From contig JALSRZ010000124.1 in assembly GCA_026984515.1 (NCBI GenBank), positions 1 to 43,373 on the forward strand: a stretch of DNA of 43,373 bases, in the 5' to 3' direction. Under the pieces are notes generated by a model. It was given only the letters and a program-made list of their open reading frames with translations, was not told the DNA's origin and did no database searches. A program made the position numbers and the translations under genes. This document shows, one piece after another, positions 34,523-43,373 of the stretch. The DNA comes from Thiohalobacter sp. Lineage in GTDB: Bacteria; Pseudomonadota; Gammaproteobacteria; DSM-19610. The first letter of the stretch is position 1. Each line of letters begins with the position of its first letter.

Positions 34523-34570
34523 CGCTGTCTGGCTACAATCGCGCGCTCGATTGTACCCGGACACCTGACC

Positions 34571-36289
34571 ATGAAAGTATCCCAGTTCCCGCTCGCCACC
34601 GTTAAGGAAACCCCCGCCGACGCGGAAATCATTAGCCACCAGTTGATGATACGCGCCGGCATGATCCGCAAGGTGGCCGCCGGCATCTACAGCTGGCAGC
34701 CGCTGGGCCTGCGCGTGCTGCGCAAGGCAGAAGCCGTGGTGCGCGAGGAAATGAACCACGCCGGCGGCCTGGAACTGCTGATGCCCGCGGTACAGCCCGC
34801 TGAGCTGTGGCAGGAATCGGGACGCTGGGAAAAGTACGGCCCCGAACTGCTGCGCTTCACCGACCGGCACCAGCGCGAGTTCTGTTTCGGCCCCACCCAC
34901 GAGGAGATCATCACCGACCTGGTGCGCCGCGAAGTACGCAGCTACAGGCAGCTGCCGGTCAATTATTACCAGATCCAGACCAAGTTCCGCGACGAGATCC
35001 GGCCCCGCTTCGGCATCATGCGCGCGCGAGAATTCCTCATGAAGGATGCCTACTCCTTTCACCTGGACATGGCCTCGCTGGACGAAACCTACCGGCAGAT
35101 GTATGAAACCTACAGCCGTATCTTTACCCGCCTGGGGCTGGAGTTTCGCGCCGTCAGCGCCGACAGTGGTGCCATTGGCGGGGCGCTGTCGCACGAATTC
35201 CATGTGCTGGCCGACTCGGGTGAGGACGCTATCGTGTTTTCCAGCGACAGCGACTACGCGGCCAACCTGGAGAAAGCCGAAGCGCTGGCACCGGCCGGTG
35301 AACGGCCCGCAGCCGCGGCGGAACGGCAGACCGTCGACACGCCCGGGCAGCACAGCATCGAAGACGTATCGAAAGCACTGGGTGTAACACCGGACCGCTG
35401 CCTCAAAACCCTGCTGGTGGCAGGCAGCGATGGGGGCGTGGTCGCCCTGTGCCTGCGTGGCGACCACAGCCTCAATGAAATCAAGGCCACGGGACTGGAA
35501 CCGGTCGCCGAGCCGCTGACCTTTGCCAGCGACGAACAGGTACGCGCAGCGGCGGGCTGCGCACCCGGATCACTGGGACCGGTCGGGCTGAAAATCCCGG
35601 TGATCGCGGATCGCTCCGCGGCCCACCTGGCCGACTTTGTCTGCGGCGCCAATACCGACGGCCGGCACCTGACCGGCGTGAACTGGGGTCGCGATTGCCC
35701 GGAACCGGTGGTGGCGGATATCCGCAACCTGCTCGAGGGCGATCCCAGCCCGGATGGCAGGGGCACGGTGCACATCGCGCGCGGTATCGAGGTCGGTCAT
35801 ATCTTCCAGCTCGGCGACCGCTACAGCCGCGCCATGAACGCCACCGTGCTGGATGAAAACGGCAAGGACATCCCCATGATCATGGGCTGTTACGGCATCG
35901 GCGTTTCCCGCGTGGTCGCGGCGGCCATTGAACAAAACCATGACGATCAAGGCATTAGCTGGCCGGACGCCCTGGCGCCTTTCCAGGTCGCGCTGCTGGG
36001 CATGAACCGGAAAAAGTCGCAACGGGTCCGCGAAGCCTGTGACGAACTGTACCGGGAACTGCTCGCCGCGGGCCTGGACGTACTGTATGACGACCGCGAG
36101 GTAAGGCCCGGGGTCATGTTTGCCGATATGGAGTTGATTGGTATACCGCATCGGGTAGTGATTGGTGAAAAGAACCTGGATCAGGGACTGGTGGAATACA
36201 GGGCGCGGCGTGGCGGCGACAATGAAAACATCCCGCGCAGTGAGATCGTGGCCCACCTCAGCTCGCAGTTTGAAACAGCGCGCCAGTAG
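34571..36289 (+). CDS. proS: Prolyl-tRNA synthetase, bacterial type with editing domain
   Basis: 572 residues. Class II synthetase: motif 1 around [17 protein letters not shown], motif 2 [19 protein letters not shown], motif 3 [17 protein letters not shown]. The YbaK-like cis-editing insertion occupies about 225-395 ([20 protein letters not shown], the usual start). The C-terminal anticodon-binding domain has [20 protein letters not shown]. Confidence 0.97.
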   Translation: MKVSQFPLATVKETPADAEIISHQLMIRAGMIRKVAAGIYSWQPLGLRVLRKAEAVVREEMNHAGGLELLMPAVQPAELWQESGRWEKYGPELLRFTDRHQREFCFGPTHEEIITDLVRREVRSYRQLPVNYYQIQTKFRDEIRPRFGIMRAREFLMKDAYSFHLDMASLDETYRQMYETYSRIFTRLGLEFRAVSADSGAIGGALSHEFHVLADSGEDAIVFSSDSDYAANLEKAEALAPAGERPAAAAERQTVDTPGQHSIEDVSKALGVTPDRCLKTLLVAGSDGGVVALCLRGDHSLNEIKATGLEPVAEPLTFASDEQVRAAAGCAPGSLGPVGLKIPVIADRSAAHLADFVCGANTDGRHLTGVNWGRDCPEPVVADIRNLLEGDPSPDGRGTVHIARGIEVGHIFQLGDRYSRAMNATVLDENGKDIPMIMGCYGIGVSRVVAAAIEQNHDDQGISWPDALAPFQVALLGMNRKKSQRVREACDELYRELLAAGLDVLYDDREVRPGVMFADMELIGIPHRVVIGEKNLDQGLVEYRARRGGDNENIPRSEIVAHLSSQFETARQ

Positions 36290-36304
36290 ACCCCTGTTCG
36301 ATTC

Positions 36305-36329
36305 GTCATCCGGGCGCAGGCCGGATGAC
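36305..36329. repeat. GCGCAGG-type intergenic palindrome after proS
   Basis: GTCATCCGG and CCGGATGAC form a perfect 9-bp stem around GCGCAGG. The layout matches 13275-13296. The following ATTCCATCCAGGATTCCCTGGA looks like the rest of the same dispersed element. Confidence 0.65.
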
Positions 36330-36362
36330 GGCAAAAGATTCCATCCAGGATTCCCTGGACCG

Positions 36363-36917
36363 GTGCTGACGCTGTTGCTGTGCCTTGTCTGCGGTCCGTT
36401 GCAGGCCGCCACCCAGGAACGTCCGGATGCGCAAATGCGCAGCATGCTGATCGAGGCCATCCAGTCCGCCGACAGCTTCGATGACCGCTTCGACGCCGAA
36501 GTCTGGCTGACCGATATGTCACAGCGCCTCAGCCGCAAGGTAGCCGATCCGCAAGAGCGCCTGCTGATCCTGAAAACCGTGCACTACGAAGCGACCCGCG
36601 CTGACCTGCCGCCGGAAATGGTGCTGGCACTGATCGAGGTGGAGAGCAATTTCGATCGCTTCGCCATTTCCTACGCCGGTGCGCGCGGCCTGATGCAGGT
36701 CATGCCGTTCTGGCTGGATGAAATCGGCAGGCCCGACGACGACCTGTTCGACATCCATACCAACCTGCGCATGGGTTGTACCATTCTGAGCCTCTACCTG
36801 AAGCGGGAAAACGGCGATCGCACACGCGCGCTGGCCCGATACAACGGCAGTGTGGGCAAGACCTGGTATCCGCAGCGTATCTACCAGGCGCTGGCGAAAC
36901 GCTGGTACCGGCAGTAA
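36363..36917 (+). CDS. Lytic transglycosylase (SLT family)
   Basis: The start is taken as the GTG at 36363, which gives a signal-like MLTLLLCLVCGPLQA and 184 residues; upstream in-frame ATGs lie within proS and in the repeat. The SLT domain shows the catalytic E94 in IEVESNF, then SYAGARGLMQVMPFW and the ARYNGS motif with its conserved asparagine. It cleaves peptidoglycan between MurNAc and GlcNAc in the periplasm. The start codon is the uncertain part. Confidence 0.85.
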   Translation: MLTLLLCLVCGPLQAATQERPDAQMRSMLIEAIQSADSFDDRFDAEVWLTDMSQRLSRKVADPQERLLILKTVHYEATRADLPPEMVLALIEVESNFDRFAISYAGARGLMQVMPFWLDEIGRPDDDLFDIHTNLRMGCTILSLYLKRENGDRTRALARYNGSVGKTWYPQRIYQALAKRWYRQ

Positions 36918-36954
36918 CGGAACCCTGCGGGGAAGCGCTGACCCTCCGCCTGTT

Positions 36955-36982
36955 TTGCAATTCAGCTGCCGTAGGCTAAGCT
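36955..36982 (+). promoter_or_regulatory. Possible sigma-70 promoter of the sensor kinase gene
   Basis: TTGCAA (36955-36960), a 16-base spacer and TAAGCT (36977-36982) lie 37 bases before the ATG of the histidine kinase gene. The match is moderate. Confidence 0.35.
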
Positions 36983-37018
36983 GTAACGGTTGTTCCCGGC
37001 CTGCGTTTTTATAGCCCT

Positions 37019-38779
37019 ATGCACAAGAACAAGTTCCGCCTGCTGCTGGCAGCTCTGCTCGGACTGGCCGTCTTTGCTGCTGTTGTACTACTGGCCGGAC
37101 TGCCGGCCCGTATCGAGCGGGGTAACCGGGCGCAGATCGCCATACAGATGCTCGACTCGATGCGCCCGCCGATGCTGGCCATCGAGAAATCCGAAATCGG
37201 GCCGGGCGATGCTTCCCTCGCCACATTCGATCACTATGCCACTCAGCTCGAGGAACGGATCGCACAGTACCTGGAAACCTCGCAATACAACGACACCCTG
37301 CACCAGCGCGTAAAACAGTTCGCGCAAAGCGTCGCAACCTGGCTGAGTGGTGAAAAAGCGCTGTGGAAACACCGTGCAGGCATGGCCGAAACCGCTCCCG
37401 ACCTGCCGGCCCTGCAACAACTGGAACGTCAGCATAATACCGCTGCAAAGGCATTTTTAGGCGCACTGGAAACGCTCGCGCTGGGCGAACAACCCGTACA
37501 TCACGACATTACGCAGGGCCGCAGCGCCACCGCCCTCCTGCAACTACTGGCCGTGGCGCTGATCCTCTATCTGCTGACGCTGATCATCATCTTCCAGCGC
37601 AGCAACCAGCAGCAACTGCTGGCCTCCTACCGCGAGGTCCGCGAAGCGCGCCGCGACCTGGCGCAACGGGAGGAATACCTGTCGCTCACGCTCGACAGTA
37701 TTGGCGACGCCGTGATTGCAACCGACAAACAGGGGGCTATCACCCGCATGAACCCGGTTGCCGAACAGCTGACCGGCTGGCGCGAAGAGGATGCACGCGG
37801 CCAGACACTGAAACAGGTGTTCCACATCATCAACGCTCTGACACGCGCCCCCGTCCCCGACCCGGTCGAAAAGGTACTGGAAAGCGGCAAGATTGTCGGT
37901 CTGGCCAACCACACGGTACTGGTCGCGCGCGATGGCCGCGAATACCAGATTGCTGACAGCGGCGCACCGATACGCGACGCGAACGGCAACATACACGGCG
38001 TCATCCTGGTATTCCGCGATGTCACCGAAGAATACCGGCTGCAGGCGGAAATCCGCGCCCACCGCGACGAACTGGAACAGCGGGTGATGGATCGAACCCG
38101 GGAACTGGAATCCTTCAGCTACGCCGTGTCCCACGACCTGCGCGCACCATTGCGCGGTATTAATGGCTTTGCACAATTACTGCTCGACGATCATCAGGCG
38201 CGGCTGGATGACGAAGCGAAGGATTACCTGCGCCGTATCCACGGCGCGGCCCGGCATATGAGCGAACTGATCGATGCCATGCTGGTTCTGTCACGGGTCA
38301 CCCGCAAGGATATAAACCATACACGGGTGGACCTGTCACAACTGGCGCATGACATCGCTGACAGTCTGCGGCAGACCGATCCCTCCCGCGAGGTCGAATG
38401 GGACATTGCCGAACACGCGCAAGCGCAAGGCGATGCCGACCTGCTGGAAGTGATGCTGGAAAACCTGCTCGGCAACGCCTGGAAATACACCGGCAGGAAC
38501 GAGGGTAAAACCCGTATCGAGTTCGGCGTCACGGAACAGGATGGCAGGCAGGTCTTCCATGTCCGCGACAACGGCTGCGGTTTTAACCCCGAATATACCG
38601 ACAAGCTGTTCGCCGCCTTTCAGCGCCTGCATGGCCAGGAATACGAAGGCACTGGCATCGGTCTGGCCACGGTTCAGCGCATTATCGAACGCCACGGGGG
38701 AACCATCCGGGCCGACGGAGAAACCGGCGGCGGCGCAACCTTCTATTTCACCCTCGGCCAGGCGCACGCTTTCTCCTGA
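37019..38779 (+). CDS. Orphan membrane PAS sensor histidine kinase
   Basis: 586 residues. TM1 is about 6-27; a periplasmic, probably helical, region of about 145 residues follows, then TM2 at about 172-193. A PAS domain (215-340), a coiled-coil linker, and a HisKA domain with phospho-acceptor H372 (SHDLRAPLRG) follow. The HATPase_c domain has the N-box ENLLGNAWKY (about 481-490), DNGCGF and GTGIGLA. There is no response-regulator gene beside it, so its partner is elsewhere. The PAS-to-HisKA organisation resembles phytochrome-like kinases, but no chromophore domain is present. Confidence 0.92.
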   Translation: MHKNKFRLLLAALLGLAVFAAVVLLAGLPARIERGNRAQIAIQMLDSMRPPMLAIEKSEIGPGDASLATFDHYATQLEERIAQYLETSQYNDTLHQRVKQFAQSVATWLSGEKALWKHRAGMAETAPDLPALQQLERQHNTAAKAFLGALETLALGEQPVHHDITQGRSATALLQLLAVALILYLLTLIIIFQRSNQQQLLASYREVREARRDLAQREEYLSLTLDSIGDAVIATDKQGAITRMNPVAEQLTGWREEDARGQTLKQVFHIINALTRAPVPDPVEKVLESGKIVGLANHTVLVARDGREYQIADSGAPIRDANGNIHGVILVFRDVTEEYRLQAEIRAHRDELEQRVMDRTRELESFSYAVSHDLRAPLRGINGFAQLLLDDHQARLDDEAKDYLRRIHGAARHMSELIDAMLVLSRVTRKDINHTRVDLSQLAHDIADSLRQTDPSREVEWDIAEHAQAQGDADLLEVMLENLLGNAWKYTGRNEGKTRIEFGVTEQDGRQVFHVRDNGCGFNPEYTDKLFAAFQRLHGQEYEGTGIGLATVQRIIERHGGTIRADGETGGGATFYFTLGQAHAFS

Positions 38780-39195
38780 ATCGACCGGTATTCACCACCC
38801 GTGCCAGTCGGAAACGGCTTCACTGGCCGCAAAATCCGCCCAAAAGTCGAAAATTTTTACATTTATTATTTTTGGGAAACAATTCCTGAAAATATATATC
38901 TATTTGTATTTAATAAATATTAAATATTAATAAATAACTTAATTAACAAATATTTTTACAATACTGTATTTCGCGTCGAATTTCCTTACGCATTTTTAAG
39001 CGGTTCAGCCGGTTTTTGCCGACAGGATTAACACTCGCATCCCACCGTTTACCCGTAATGCACAAAAACACCCTTATCCAGCTGTTTTATAACACCTTGT
39101 AAAAACTGGTACGGCATTTGCTCCGTAGCCGATCAGTGACAAAAACCCGAACCACCGTAATCAAGAAAATCACTTAACAGCAAGGTATAGAACCC
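38780..39195. other. AT-rich gene-free interval ahead of the second VPxPA-CTERM gene
   Basis: 416 bases. The part at about 38850-38965 is nearly all A and T and likely to be bent or easily melted DNA. A sigma-54-like promoter sits at 39107-39122. No gene or clear terminator for the kinase was seen. Confidence 0.6.
39107..39122 (+). promoter_or_regulatory. Sigma-54-like promoter of a VPxPA-CTERM gene
   Basis: TGGTACGGCATTTGCT differs from the -24/-12 consensus only by T for C in TGGCAC. The start would be near 39134, about 60 bases before the ATG. PEP-CTERM genes elsewhere are known to be controlled by sigma-54 with the PrsK/PrsR pair, which agrees with this placement. Confidence 0.7.
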
Positions 39196-39825
39196 ATGAC
39201 AACAAGCAGATCTCTGGCAGCCGTTGCTACCGCCGTACTGGCATGCGGCACCACTTTCGCTCAGGCCAGCAGCTTCGATTTCCTGGCGTTGGGCAACAGT
39301 AATGAACGCGGGTACGCCAGCTTCACCCACAGCGTGGGCGGCATCAGCGTCGAAGCCACCGGCCGCTCCGCCGACGGGAACACCCCCTATTTCGCCTACC
39401 TGGATTCAGGCGATGCCGGGCTGGGCGTCTGCAAGGTACTCACCGCGGACAACCAGTGCACCCCGTCTTTCGATGACAACGTTACCTTTAACGAGCTGCT
39501 GCGCCTGGATTTCGACCAGACCGTCACCCTGTCTGAAATCCTCTTTGTCAACGGCAGCCACGGCACGACCTTCAGCGGCACATTTGATCTTGTCATCGAC
39601 GGTGGCCCGAAAACGAGCTACAGCCTGGCGCATCTTTTCACCATGGACCTGACCGGCAAAACCTTTGATTTCATCAACCCGAACCTGCAGGGCGATACCA
39701 ATAACCTGCAACAGTTCTATATCAGCTCGGCGGAAGTCAGCGCAGTACCGGTTCCGGCCGCGGCCTGGCTGTTTGTCTCCGGGATCGTCGGACTGGTGAC
39801 GGTCGCCAGGCGTCACCCGGAATAA
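39196..39825 (+). CDS. Secreted VPxPA-CTERM sorted protein
   Basis: 209 residues with a Sec signal (about 1-24, FAQAS) and a C-terminal sorting signal VPVPAAAWLFVSGIVG followed by VARRH. The mature domain is beta-rich and acidic (FDFLALGNSNERGYASF, DFDQTVTLSEILFVNG), like the choice-of-anchor domains common in PEP-CTERM proteins. It would be handled by an exosortase encoded elsewhere. No enzymatic function is evident. Confidence 0.88.
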   Translation: MTTSRSLAAVATAVLACGTTFAQASSFDFLALGNSNERGYASFTHSVGGISVEATGRSADGNTPYFAYLDSGDAGLGVCKVLTADNQCTPSFDDNVTFNELLRLDFDQTVTLSEILFVNGSHGTTFSGTFDLVIDGGPKTSYSLAHLFTMDLTGKTFDFINPNLQGDTNNLQQFYISSAEVSAVPVPAAAWLFVSGIVGLVTVARRHPE

Positions 39826-39848
39826 CCTGAAACCACTCAGGCTGGCAC

Positions 39849-39893
39849 AGCCCTTCGGGACCCGTTGTTACAGGGGTCCCGAGGGGCTTTTTT
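39849..39893 (+). terminator. Rho-independent terminator
   Basis: AGCCCTTCGGGACCC pairs with GGGTCCCGAGGGGCT (15-bp stem with one G-T pair), followed by six or more Ts. It ends the VPxPA-CTERM transcript. Confidence 0.93.
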
Positions 39894-40017
39894 GTACCCG
39901 CTCCCCCTGCCGGACGACAATCGGACCATTACTGCGAATACTGACGCCCATCAATGCCGGGAGCGGCTATCTGTGCGAGTTTAACGCTACAGACCGTCAC
40001 ACAGGAGCGCAGCCGAA

Positions 40018-40518
40018 ATGACCACTCAGGAAGAACCACTGATTGCGGACCCGGAAGAGATCGCCAACTCGCCACTGGGCGTCGAGCTGTCTGCATCCCA
40101 GTGCCGTGCGCTGGCAGGAAAGATGGCTGCACTGGGTATGAAGGATGGCCAGTACCTGATCGAGGAAGGCCGCAGCGATGACACCCTGTACATCATTATC
40201 AGCGGCGAAGCGGAAGTCGTGGTCAACTCCAGCGGTGGTGACGAAGTGACCCTGCACCTGCTGCGCAAGGGCGACATCGCCGGCGAACTGGGCTTTGTCG
40301 ACGGCAGACCACACAGTGCCGGGCTCCGGGTGGTTGAAACCTGCATCGCCTACAGCCTCAGCCGGCCGGATTTCGAAACCTTTCTGGAACAGGATCCGGA
40401 CCTGGTCTACAAGGTCATGCGCGCTATTGTCCGCACCGTGCACACCATACTGAGTGACATGAATCTCAGTCACATGGAAATGAGCAACTACATCTACAAG
40501 CGGCACGGCCGGTACTGA
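40018..40518 (+). CDS. Stand-alone cyclic-nucleotide-binding-domain protein
   Basis: 166 residues with a Crp-type cNMP fold at about 25-145: DGQYLIEEGRSDDTLYIIISGEAEV and the phosphate-binding cassette region KGDIAGELGFVDGRPHSAG. There is no helix-turn-helix, so it is not a DNA-binding Crp/Fnr regulator; the C-terminus is a short helical tail. The arginine usual in the cAMP cassette is at the RPHSAG position. CAGGAG lies upstream of the ATG. The partner is unknown. Confidence 0.85.
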   Translation: MTTQEEPLIADPEEIANSPLGVELSASQCRALAGKMAALGMKDGQYLIEEGRSDDTLYIIISGEAEVVVNSSGGDEVTLHLLRKGDIAGELGFVDGRPHSAGLRVVETCIAYSLSRPDFETFLEQDPDLVYKVMRAIVRTVHTILSDMNLSHMEMSNYIYKRHGRY

Positions 40519-40547
40519 GACCGTCAGCCCGGGGATAATCGTCCCGT

Positions 40548-41318
40548 TTACCCGCCAACGGGAAAATACTGCGCCAGAAAGGCCTGTACCGCTTCCCGGT
40601 AGGCAGTGCTGTCCCGGTACTGGCTCCACAGGGCGCGCGCGCCGTGCCGGCCGGCCATCGCGGGAACGAAAGCCACCTTGTGTTCCGATTCAATTGCCGC
40701 AACGATAGCGGCCCACTCCCCTGCCTCGTCGCGGGCCGAGGCGATGAATACGGGGACCCGGATGTGCCGGGCGGAATCCCGTATCCAGGTGGCGCTCTTG
40801 CCGGCCCGCCGGAAATACTCCCCCGGGGAGAATGCCAGCACGCCATCCGCTAACCCGGGCGAGGTCCCCGCCAGCTGCAACACCAGTGCAGCGGAATAGG
40901 AACTGCCCCAGGCCAGCACACCCCGCTCGCCGTAGTGCTTGCGCGCATAGCGGAGCGCGGCCCGGATATCCGGCAGTGCATCGATATAGCCGGCAGGAAG
41001 GTTTTTGTTCTCCGCCCGCTGCGCCGTTTGGTTGACAACGCCGTTCATGCCACCCCCGGAGCGCTGGTCGACGGCCAGGCAGTTGTAACCCAGCCGGTTC
41101 AGCCAGGGCGCAATTTCCAGGTACTCGCCGCGGCTCGCGCCGGCCTGGTGGAACAGCACGATCACCGGGGTCTCCGCACCGGCATGCGGTGCATAGACCG
41201 TTGCGGTAACCGGCAACCCGTCTTCCGAGGGGAAGATGACGTGCTCTGCAGCCTGCAACGGGTGGACGCAAGGCAGCAACCACACCAGCAGAATAATCCT
41301 GTTACACACTGTTTTCAT
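40548..41318 (-). CDS. Exported alpha/beta hydrolase
   Basis: The start is taken as the ATG at 41318 with GGGGAGGAT upstream; an in-frame ATG at 41348 would bury the signal peptide. The product has 256 residues with a Sec signal ending near PLQAAEHV. The triad is probably S140 in GSSYS, D197 in SARDE and H225 in GRHG. The oxyanion loop is LFHQAGASRGEY. It resembles dienelactone-hydrolase-like esterases; the substrate is unknown. Confidence 0.85.
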   Translation of the reverse strand: MKTVCNRIILLVWLLPCVHPLQAAEHVIFPSEDGLPVTATVYAPHAGAETPVIVLFHQAGASRGEYLEIAPWLNRLGYNCLAVDQRSGGGMNGVVNQTAQRAENKNLPAGYIDALPDIRAALRYARKHYGERGVLAWGSSYSAALVLQLAGTSPGLADGVLAFSPGEYFRRAGKSATWIRDSARHIRVPVFIASARDEAGEWAAIVAAIESEHKVAFVPAMAGRHGARALWSQYRDSTAYREAVQAFLAQYFPVGG

Positions 41319-41365
41319 CTCGATCCTCCCCGCCGATGGCACGCACACAGGGTACGCGCCGGGCC

Positions 41366-43210
41366 TCAGCCATACAGCCGGCTGTACAGGCCGTCTGCGT
41401 CCAGCAGTTCCTTATGGGTACCCTGTTCAGCGATGCGTCCATCCTCGAACACGTACACCTGGTTGGCCTGCTTGACCGCACTGAGCCGGTGCGCCACGAT
41501 CAGCACCGTGCGCCCGCGCAGAAAGTCGGCCAGTGCCCGGTGCAGGCGCGCCTCGGTCTCGGTATCCAGCGCAGAGGTCGCCTCGTCGAATATCACCACC
41601 TGCGGATCACTCAGCAACAGGCGCGCAATGGCCAGCCGCTGGCGCTGCCCGCCGGACAGCCGCACACCCTGCCGGCCCAGCATCGAGTCGAGACCGTCCG
41701 GCATCGCCCTCACCAGCTCGTCCAGCTGGGCACGCTGCAGGGCCTGCCACAACGCCTGGTCATCGTGTTCGCGGCCCAGGGTCAGGTTGCTGCGCACGGT
41801 ATCGTTGAACAGGGCCGGGTGCTGTAACACCGTGGCGACATGTTCGCGTACGACTTCCAGCCCGATCTTTTCCACGTCGACACCGTCAAAGGCAATGTGA
41901 CCCGAGTTCGGCGTATACAGCCCCAGCAGCACCTGCACCAGGGTCGACTTGCCACCGCCGCTGGCGCCGACCAGCGCAACCCGCTCGCCGGCCGGTATAT
42001 CGAGGCTGACACCGTTCAGTACCGGCTCCTCCGGCCGGTAGGCAAAATGGATATCACGCAGGCTGACCGCCACGCCGCGCCTGCCACTAAAGGGATTTTC
42101 AGTGGCCGGATACTGCGGCTCTTCGCGCAGGCCGAGGATACGGTTGATGCGTTCCAGCGCGGCGCGCGCACCATAGAACGCGTACTGGATATTCAGCACT
42201 TCCTGCACCGGCCCCATCATGAACCACAGGTAGGCGAACACGGCCATCATCTCACCGACGGTCAGCGTCGAGAACACCACCATCAACATACTGACCGCGC
42301 GGAACAGGTCAAAACCGACCAGGAACACCATGAAGGACAAACGGCTGGCAGCATCGCTCTTCCAGGCAAAGGCCGCGGAGTCTGTGCGGATCTGCCGGGC
42401 CCGGTCGACCACACGCCGGAGGTAATACTCTTCGCGATTGGCTGCCCGGATCTGCTGGATGGCATCCAGGGTCTCCGTCAGCGCCCCCTGGAACAGCTCG
42501 AAGGCCCGGTTTTCACGGCGCTTGAGGTGCTTGACCTGCTTGCCCAGCACGACGGTGAAATACACCACCAGCGGGTTGAGAAACAGGATAAACAATGCCA
42601 GCTGCCAGTGCATCCACAGCAGCACCGCGGCGGCACCGATCAGGGAAAACACCGCAATGACGAATTTTGCCAGCGTCATGCCGATGAAATCATCGACGGC
42701 ATTCAGGTCGGTCACAAAGTGCGAACTCACCTCACCACTGCCCACCGACTCATACTCGGCCATCGAGATACGCCGCAGCCGCAACAGCAGGTCGCGACGG
42801 ATACGGTACACCACGTCCTTGGCGATCATGCTGAACTGGCGCGTCTGCCAGACACTCAACAGCACACTCAGCACCCGCAGGCTGATACTCGCCAGCAGCA
42901 CCGCGCCCACGTAGAGCACAGCACCGTGCCAGGCCTGCGGGAAGACGCGGTTCATAAAACCCACCAGCGCGCCCGGCTGCTTGAGCAGCACTTCATCCAC
43001 CAGCAACGGCATCAACAACGGCAGCGGCACCGCTACCAGCACGGCCAGCAAGCCGATCAGGTTGGCCGCCACCAGTTCGCGCCGGTGTTCTTTTACAATG
43101 TTAACGACACGGTGCCAGGTGTAATGGTCCCCGGCTGCGTACGCTGTTGTGCTTGCCCCGGACATCCGCCTAGTGGCCCACGGGGAAAGCCCGGAAAACG
43201 GTTTGGCCAT
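41366..43210 (-). CDS. ABC exporter, fused permease and ATPase
   Basis: 614 residues. Six transmembrane helices (about 45-350) are followed by an ATPase domain with Walker A GASGGGKST, the Q-loop VLQHPALF, signature LSGGQRQR, Walker B VVIFDEATSALD and the switch histidine in AHRLSAV. It works as a homodimer or paired half-transporter in the inner membrane. The substrate (lipid, peptide or drug) cannot be told. A later ATG 15 codons in is a possible start. No partner or periplasmic adaptor is adjacent. Confidence 0.9.
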   Translation of the reverse strand: MAKPFSGLSPWATRRMSGASTTAYAAGDHYTWHRVVNIVKEHRRELVAANLIGLLAVLVAVPLPLLMPLLVDEVLLKQPGALVGFMNRVFPQAWHGAVLYVGAVLLASISLRVLSVLLSVWQTRQFSMIAKDVVYRIRRDLLLRLRRISMAEYESVGSGEVSSHFVTDLNAVDDFIGMTLAKFVIAVFSLIGAAAVLLWMHWQLALFILFLNPLVVYFTVVLGKQVKHLKRRENRAFELFQGALTETLDAIQQIRAANREEYYLRRVVDRARQIRTDSAAFAWKSDAASRLSFMVFLVGFDLFRAVSMLMVVFSTLTVGEMMAVFAYLWFMMGPVQEVLNIQYAFYGARAALERINRILGLREEPQYPATENPFSGRRGVAVSLRDIHFAYRPEEPVLNGVSLDIPAGERVALVGASGGGKSTLVQVLLGLYTPNSGHIAFDGVDVEKIGLEVVREHVATVLQHPALFNDTVRSNLTLGREHDDQALWQALQRAQLDELVRAMPDGLDSMLGRQGVRLSGGQRQRLAIARLLLSDPQVVIFDEATSALDTETEARLHRALADFLRGRTVLIVAHRLSAVKQANQVYVFEDGRIAEQGTHKELLDADGLYSRLYG

Positions 43211-43290
43211 ACCCCGCAGGCTTCTCCTGACCGCGAAAGCTCGCCATAGCCTTCGCGCCGAAGACCGGCGCTCCTGCGGGGCAGGCGCTA
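43211..43290. repeat. Intergenic palindromic repeat
   Basis: CCCCGCAGG (43212-43220) is repeated in inverse at 43273-43281. Between them are the short pairings CCGCGAAAGC/..GGCG and CTTCGCGCCGAAGACCGGCG. The style (gcgccggtcttcggcgcgaa) is that of REP-like repeats common between genes of gammaproteobacteria. Confidence 0.55.
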
Positions 43291-43322
43291 CGAACCGGTA
43301 AATGCATGTTCAACATACCCCG

Positions 43323-43373
43323 TTATCCCCGCACAAACAGGGCCATGGATTCCACGTGGGTGGTATGCGGGAA
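43323..43373 (-). CDS. C-terminal end of a TrmA/RlmD-family RNA (uracil-5-)methyltransferase (partial)
   Basis: The last 16 codons before the TAA at 43323 read FPHTTHVESMALFVRG. The MFPHTxHVESVALF-like ending is characteristic of the SAM-dependent RNA m5U methyltransferases (RlmC/RlmD/TrmA group). The rest of the gene is outside the window, so the exact member cannot be decided. Confidence 0.7.
   Translation of the reverse strand, partial: FPHTTHVESMALFVRG

Noticed and set aside
36162-36362. Upstream starts for the lytic transglycosylase
   Set aside because: They fall inside proS and in the palindromic repeat; the encoded residues are not protein-like, and only the GTG at 36363 gives a signal peptide.
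41840-43249. Plus-strand open frame of 469 codons opposite the ABC exporter
   Set aside because: Antisense shadow with biased composition and no recognisable domain.

Overview
The window is GC-rich chromosomal DNA from a gammaproteobacterium. The evidence is the gene repertoire (nirBD, nasA, prfC, rimI, ilvBNC-psd-pssA, a ProS with an editing insertion, VPxPA-CTERM proteins, a type XI secretion pair) and the sigma-54 promoters. A remnant of the DsrC/RspA family hints at a sulfur-metabolising Chromatiales-like lineage, but the genus cannot be named from the sequence. No tRNA, rRNA, CRISPR array, prophage or insertion sequence was recognised.

Layout. (1) 1-13263 is a nitrate assimilation locus. 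A minus-strand operon runs nirB, nirD, a second NasA-clade molybdoenzyme, a fused ferredoxin/membrane-anchor subunit, a small membrane protein, a 47-residue DsrC-like remnant, and nasA (cut by the window edge). Divergent from it are a NarK-type transporter and a fused PP2C phosphatase/protein kinase. The space between the two arms holds two excellent opposed sigma-54 promoters and an NtrC-type dyad, so the locus is probably switched on by nitrogen limitation. (2) 13310-17334 carries prfC, a secreted HExxH metalloprotease with a dockerin-like C-terminus, and a translationally coupled single-pass membrane protein. (3) 17649-20707 carries leuA, a family-4 uracil-DNA glycosylase and rimI, read from a sigma-70-like promoter through a long leader with a leucine-rich mini-ORF. 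(4) 20772-28652 is an accessory block: a VPxPA-CTERM protein, a TbpB-like cargo with a Slam-type outer-membrane protein (type XI secretion), a LapG-like periplasmic protease paired with a degenerate HD-GYP membrane receptor, and a HipBA toxin-antitoxin pair with clear operators. It appears to sit between pssA and leuA, which are often neighbours in related bacteria. (5) 28771-33502 is ilvBNC followed by psd and pssA, with a terminator-like hairpin ahead of ilvB and a strong terminator after ilvC. (6) 33698-43373 is mostly housekeeping: a DUF4124 protein, a MIF-like tautomerase, proS, a lytic transglycosylase, an orphan PAS histidine kinase, a second VPxPA-CTERM protein behind a sigma-54-like promoter, a stand-alone cyclic-nucleotide-binding protein, an exported alpha/beta hydrolase, an ABC exporter, and the last codons of a TrmA/RlmD-family RNA methyltransferase.

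The most interesting points are: (a) the LapG-like protease next to a membrane protein with sensor, PAS and catalytically degenerate HD-GYP domains, which looks like a LapD replacement built on another c-di-GMP fold; (b) a cytoplasmic NasA-clade reductase with its own four-cluster ferredoxin/quinol-anchor fusion inside a nitrate assimilation operon that also has a normal NasA; (c) an in-frame-collapsed DsrC-family gene; (d) a phosphatidylserine decarboxylase homologue whose pyruvoyl-forming serine is glycine.
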